Shown: positions 39,799 through 41,315 of the stretch, one piece after another | How positions within the stretch are numbered: the stretch's first letter is position 1 | Layout of the letters: the number at the start of each line of letters is the position of its first letter | NCBI GenBank assembly: GCA_003488005.1 | Contig: DNND01000021.1 | Span: 2,912-44,226, forward strand | Direction: 5' to 3' | DNA length: 41,315 bases | From: Blastocatellia bacterium | GTDB taxonomy: Bacteria; Acidobacteriota; Blastocatellia; Pyrinomonadales; Pyrinomonadaceae | Made by a program: the position numbers and the translations under genes | The notes under the pieces: model-generated | What the model saw: only the letters and a program-made list of their open reading frames with translations | Databases searched by the model: none | Told to the model about the DNA's origin: nothing

Positions 39799-41187
39799 TC
39801 ACTCGGCATCGAGCTGTCCGCGTTCGCGATAGAGATTTAGCTTGTTGTGAAGGGTCTTCAAACTAATTCCCAGCAGCTCGGCCGCGCGCGTTTTGTTATT
39901 CTTGGTTTTCTTTAGCGTGCGTATGATCATTTGCCGCTCGACTTCTTCGATTGGCGTGCCGACCGGAAACGTGATCGTGTCTTCGTTTCTCGAACGCTCG
40001 CGCTGATCGATTGGATAGGGAGCAAAGTGATGGCGCTCGATCTCCTCGCCCGAGCAAATAATCACAGCCCGTTCGATTACATTTCTTAGCTCGCGCACGT
40101 TGCCCGGCCAGGCGTGAAATTGCAAAGCAGCAATGGCGCCGGAATGGAGGAAGCGCGCCGGGCGCGAGTGTTTCTCAGCCAGTTTTGTGACCAGATACTG
40201 TGCCAGCAGCGGCAGATCTTCTTTCCGATCCTTGAGCGCCGGCAATTCAATGCGAAACACATTGAGGCGGTAAAGCAAATCCTCGCGCAAGGTCCCTTTC
40301 GCTATTGCCTCCTGCGGGTCCTGGTTAGTGGCCGCAAGAATTCGCACGTCAATATCAATCTCTTTCTGACTGCCAAGACGTCGCACTTTTCGTTCTTCAA
40401 TTACGCGCAGCAGTTTGGCCTGCAACATCGCCGGCATTTCCGAGATTTCGTCCAGGAGCAGCGTGCCGCCATCGGCCAGTTCGAAACAACCCGGACGTCG
40501 CGAGGCAGCACCGGTGAACGCGCCTTTCTCGTGCCCAAATAATTCCGACTCCATCAGGCTTTCAGGAATCGCCGAGCAGTTAATCCCAACAAATGCGCGG
40601 TCGTGGCGTGGACTCAATTGGTGAATGGTGCGGGCGACCAGTTCTTTTCCCGTGCCTGATTCACCGGTGATCAAAACGGAGGCCGACGACGGCGCAATTT
40701 GTTCAACTAACGAGTAGATTTCGCGCATTGCCGGTGAGCTGCCGATGAGCTCGCCAAAGGCGCCACGATCCTGGAGTTCGCGCCGCAGCACTTCGTTTTC
40801 ACGCCGCGCTTCGGTCAATTCAATCGCGCGTTCGAGTACGACGCGAAGCTCGTCCGCCTCCACCGGCTGCTCGAAACAGTGATAGGCGAATTCTTCCTTT
40901 ACCGCACGTTTCGCGTTATCGATCGAGCCGGATTCAGCCAGCAAAATTACCGGCACGCCACTCTCCTGCGCCTTCAAATCACGCAAGACACTTAGACGGC
41001 CGTCTGTTGCGAATAGATTGTTGTCGATGAGCACAGCCGGATCGGCTTTGAGAATTGATTCCAGGCTTGGCGCGAGCGCGTTTTCGATTAGCGCCTCATA
41101 GCCCCAGGAGGCGATCAGTTGTTGCAGTGCCTGACCGCTGGTTTCATTCTGGTCAACGATGAGTATGCGTCGGGACGAGAGTGACAT
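39799..41187 (-). CDS. NtrC-family sigma-54 activator with degenerate receiver
   Basis: 462 residues. A receiver domain (1-120), AAA+ domain (about 141-375) with Walker A GESGTGKE (175-182), GAFTGA (222-227) for sigma-54 contact and the R-finger region, and a C-terminal Fis-type HTH (NNKTRAAELLGISLKTLHNK). The receiver keeps only the phospho-acceptor Asp55: the second acidic residue is Gln13, the switch Thr is Ala84 and the conserved Lys is Gln107. It should be an RpoN-dependent activator whose control is not ordinary phosphorylation. No histidine kinase gene is adjacent in the window. The 128 bp upstream to the window end contain no gene that I can see. Confidence 0.94.
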   Translation of the reverse strand: MSLSSRRILIVDQNETSGQALQQLIASWGYEALIENALAPSLESILKADPAVLIDNNLFATDGRLSVLRDLKAQESGVPVILLAESGSIDNAKRAVKEEFAYHCFEQPVEADELRVVLERAIELTEARRENEVLRRELQDRGAFGELIGSSPAMREIYSLVEQIAPSSASVLITGESGTGKELVARTIHQLSPRHDRAFVGINCSAIPESLMESELFGHEKGAFTGAASRRPGCFELADGGTLLLDEISEMPAMLQAKLLRVIEERKVRRLGSQKEIDIDVRILAATNQDPQEAIAKGTLREDLLYRLNVFRIELPALKDRKEDLPLLAQYLVTKLAEKHSRPARFLHSGAIAALQFHAWPGNVRELRNVIERAVIICSGEEIERHHFAPYPIDQRERSRNEDTITFPVGTPIEEVERQMIIRTLKKTKNNKTRAAELLGISLKTLHNKLNLYRERGQLDAE

Positions 41188-41315
41188 CGCAGTCAGTTTA
41201 GCATGAAGAGGTTATCCGCAGATTATCGACGTTCTGCAGAACAATCGGAATCGGGAGCGGTAGCGACGGATGCAAGACCCAGTTTTGAGTGTCATGAAGT
41301 CAGTACCACCACGCG

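Noticed and set aside
1..41315. tRNA genes or rRNA operons
   Set aside because: I looked for T-loop GGTTCRANTCC patterns and rRNA blocks and saw none; the only GTTCGA-like matches lie in coding sequence or intergenic spacers without cloverleaf arms.

Overview
The window reads as an ordinary, gene-dense bacterial chromosome segment, probably from an Acidobacteriota member close to Blastocatellia/Pyrinomonadales. That placement is an inference from gene content: paired S9 peptidases, an M64 peptidase, a TPR/Fis-type regulator, a long two-domain HPF, an rpoN-lpt-hpf-rapZ-PTS block, and intergenic regions full of palindromes and 7-nt repeats. No 16S rRNA, tRNA, CRISPR array, phage or classical insertion sequence was seen.

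Layout. 1-14.2 kb: mostly minus-strand hydrolases and accessory genes (S9 peptidase, beta-propeller protein, LigB-type dioxygenase, MntA/HepT toxin-antitoxin pair, SnoaL-like protein, second S9 peptidase, M64 peptidase), with plus-strand PlsC-like acyltransferase and rsmA. 14.4-18.9 kb: ribonuclease J, a four-helix-bundle (S23-type) protein, an SDR, uppP and a PilZ protein. 19.0-31 kb: a decayed recJ remnant, then the envelope/regulatory block: an LptC-LptA-like protein, lptB, rpoN, hpf, rapZ, and (after an inserted minus-strand TPR/Fis regulator with a divergent small exported peptide) EIIA(Man-type), HPr and enzyme I. 31-33.6 kb: SLBB polysaccharide export protein, a small membrane protein and a CPBP-like protein that has lost its catalytic glutamates. 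33.6-34.2 kb: RNase P RNA. 34.3-41.2 kb: RHH protein, small zinc-ribbon-like membrane protein, UMF1-type MFS transporter, metalloenzyme-superfamily protein, animal-type heme peroxidase, and a sigma-54 activator with a degenerate receiver domain.

The genes at 19.5-31 kb fit together: LptC/LptA/LptB move lipopolysaccharide to the outer membrane, RpoN and the sigma-54 activator at 39.8-41.2 kb belong to one regulatory logic, and the PTS has only EI, HPr and a Man-type EIIA here. No membrane EIIB/C/D is present, which suggests a regulatory rather than a sugar-uptake PTS.

The most unusual content is a set of intergenic elements made of exact 7-nt units, each arranged as two arrays that are reverse complements of each other. 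Every locus has its own 7-mer, but the period is the same. They abut the start codons of rsmA, the SDR, uppP, lptC and (less regularly) rapZ, bracket the four-helix-bundle gene, and sit inside two peripheral positions of the RNase P RNA. A second class consists of larger nested GC-rich inverted repeats (2.4-2.6, 8.0-8.3, 36.4-36.6 kb). A second candidate system is the TPR/Fis regulator with its divergent exported peptide and three related palindromes.
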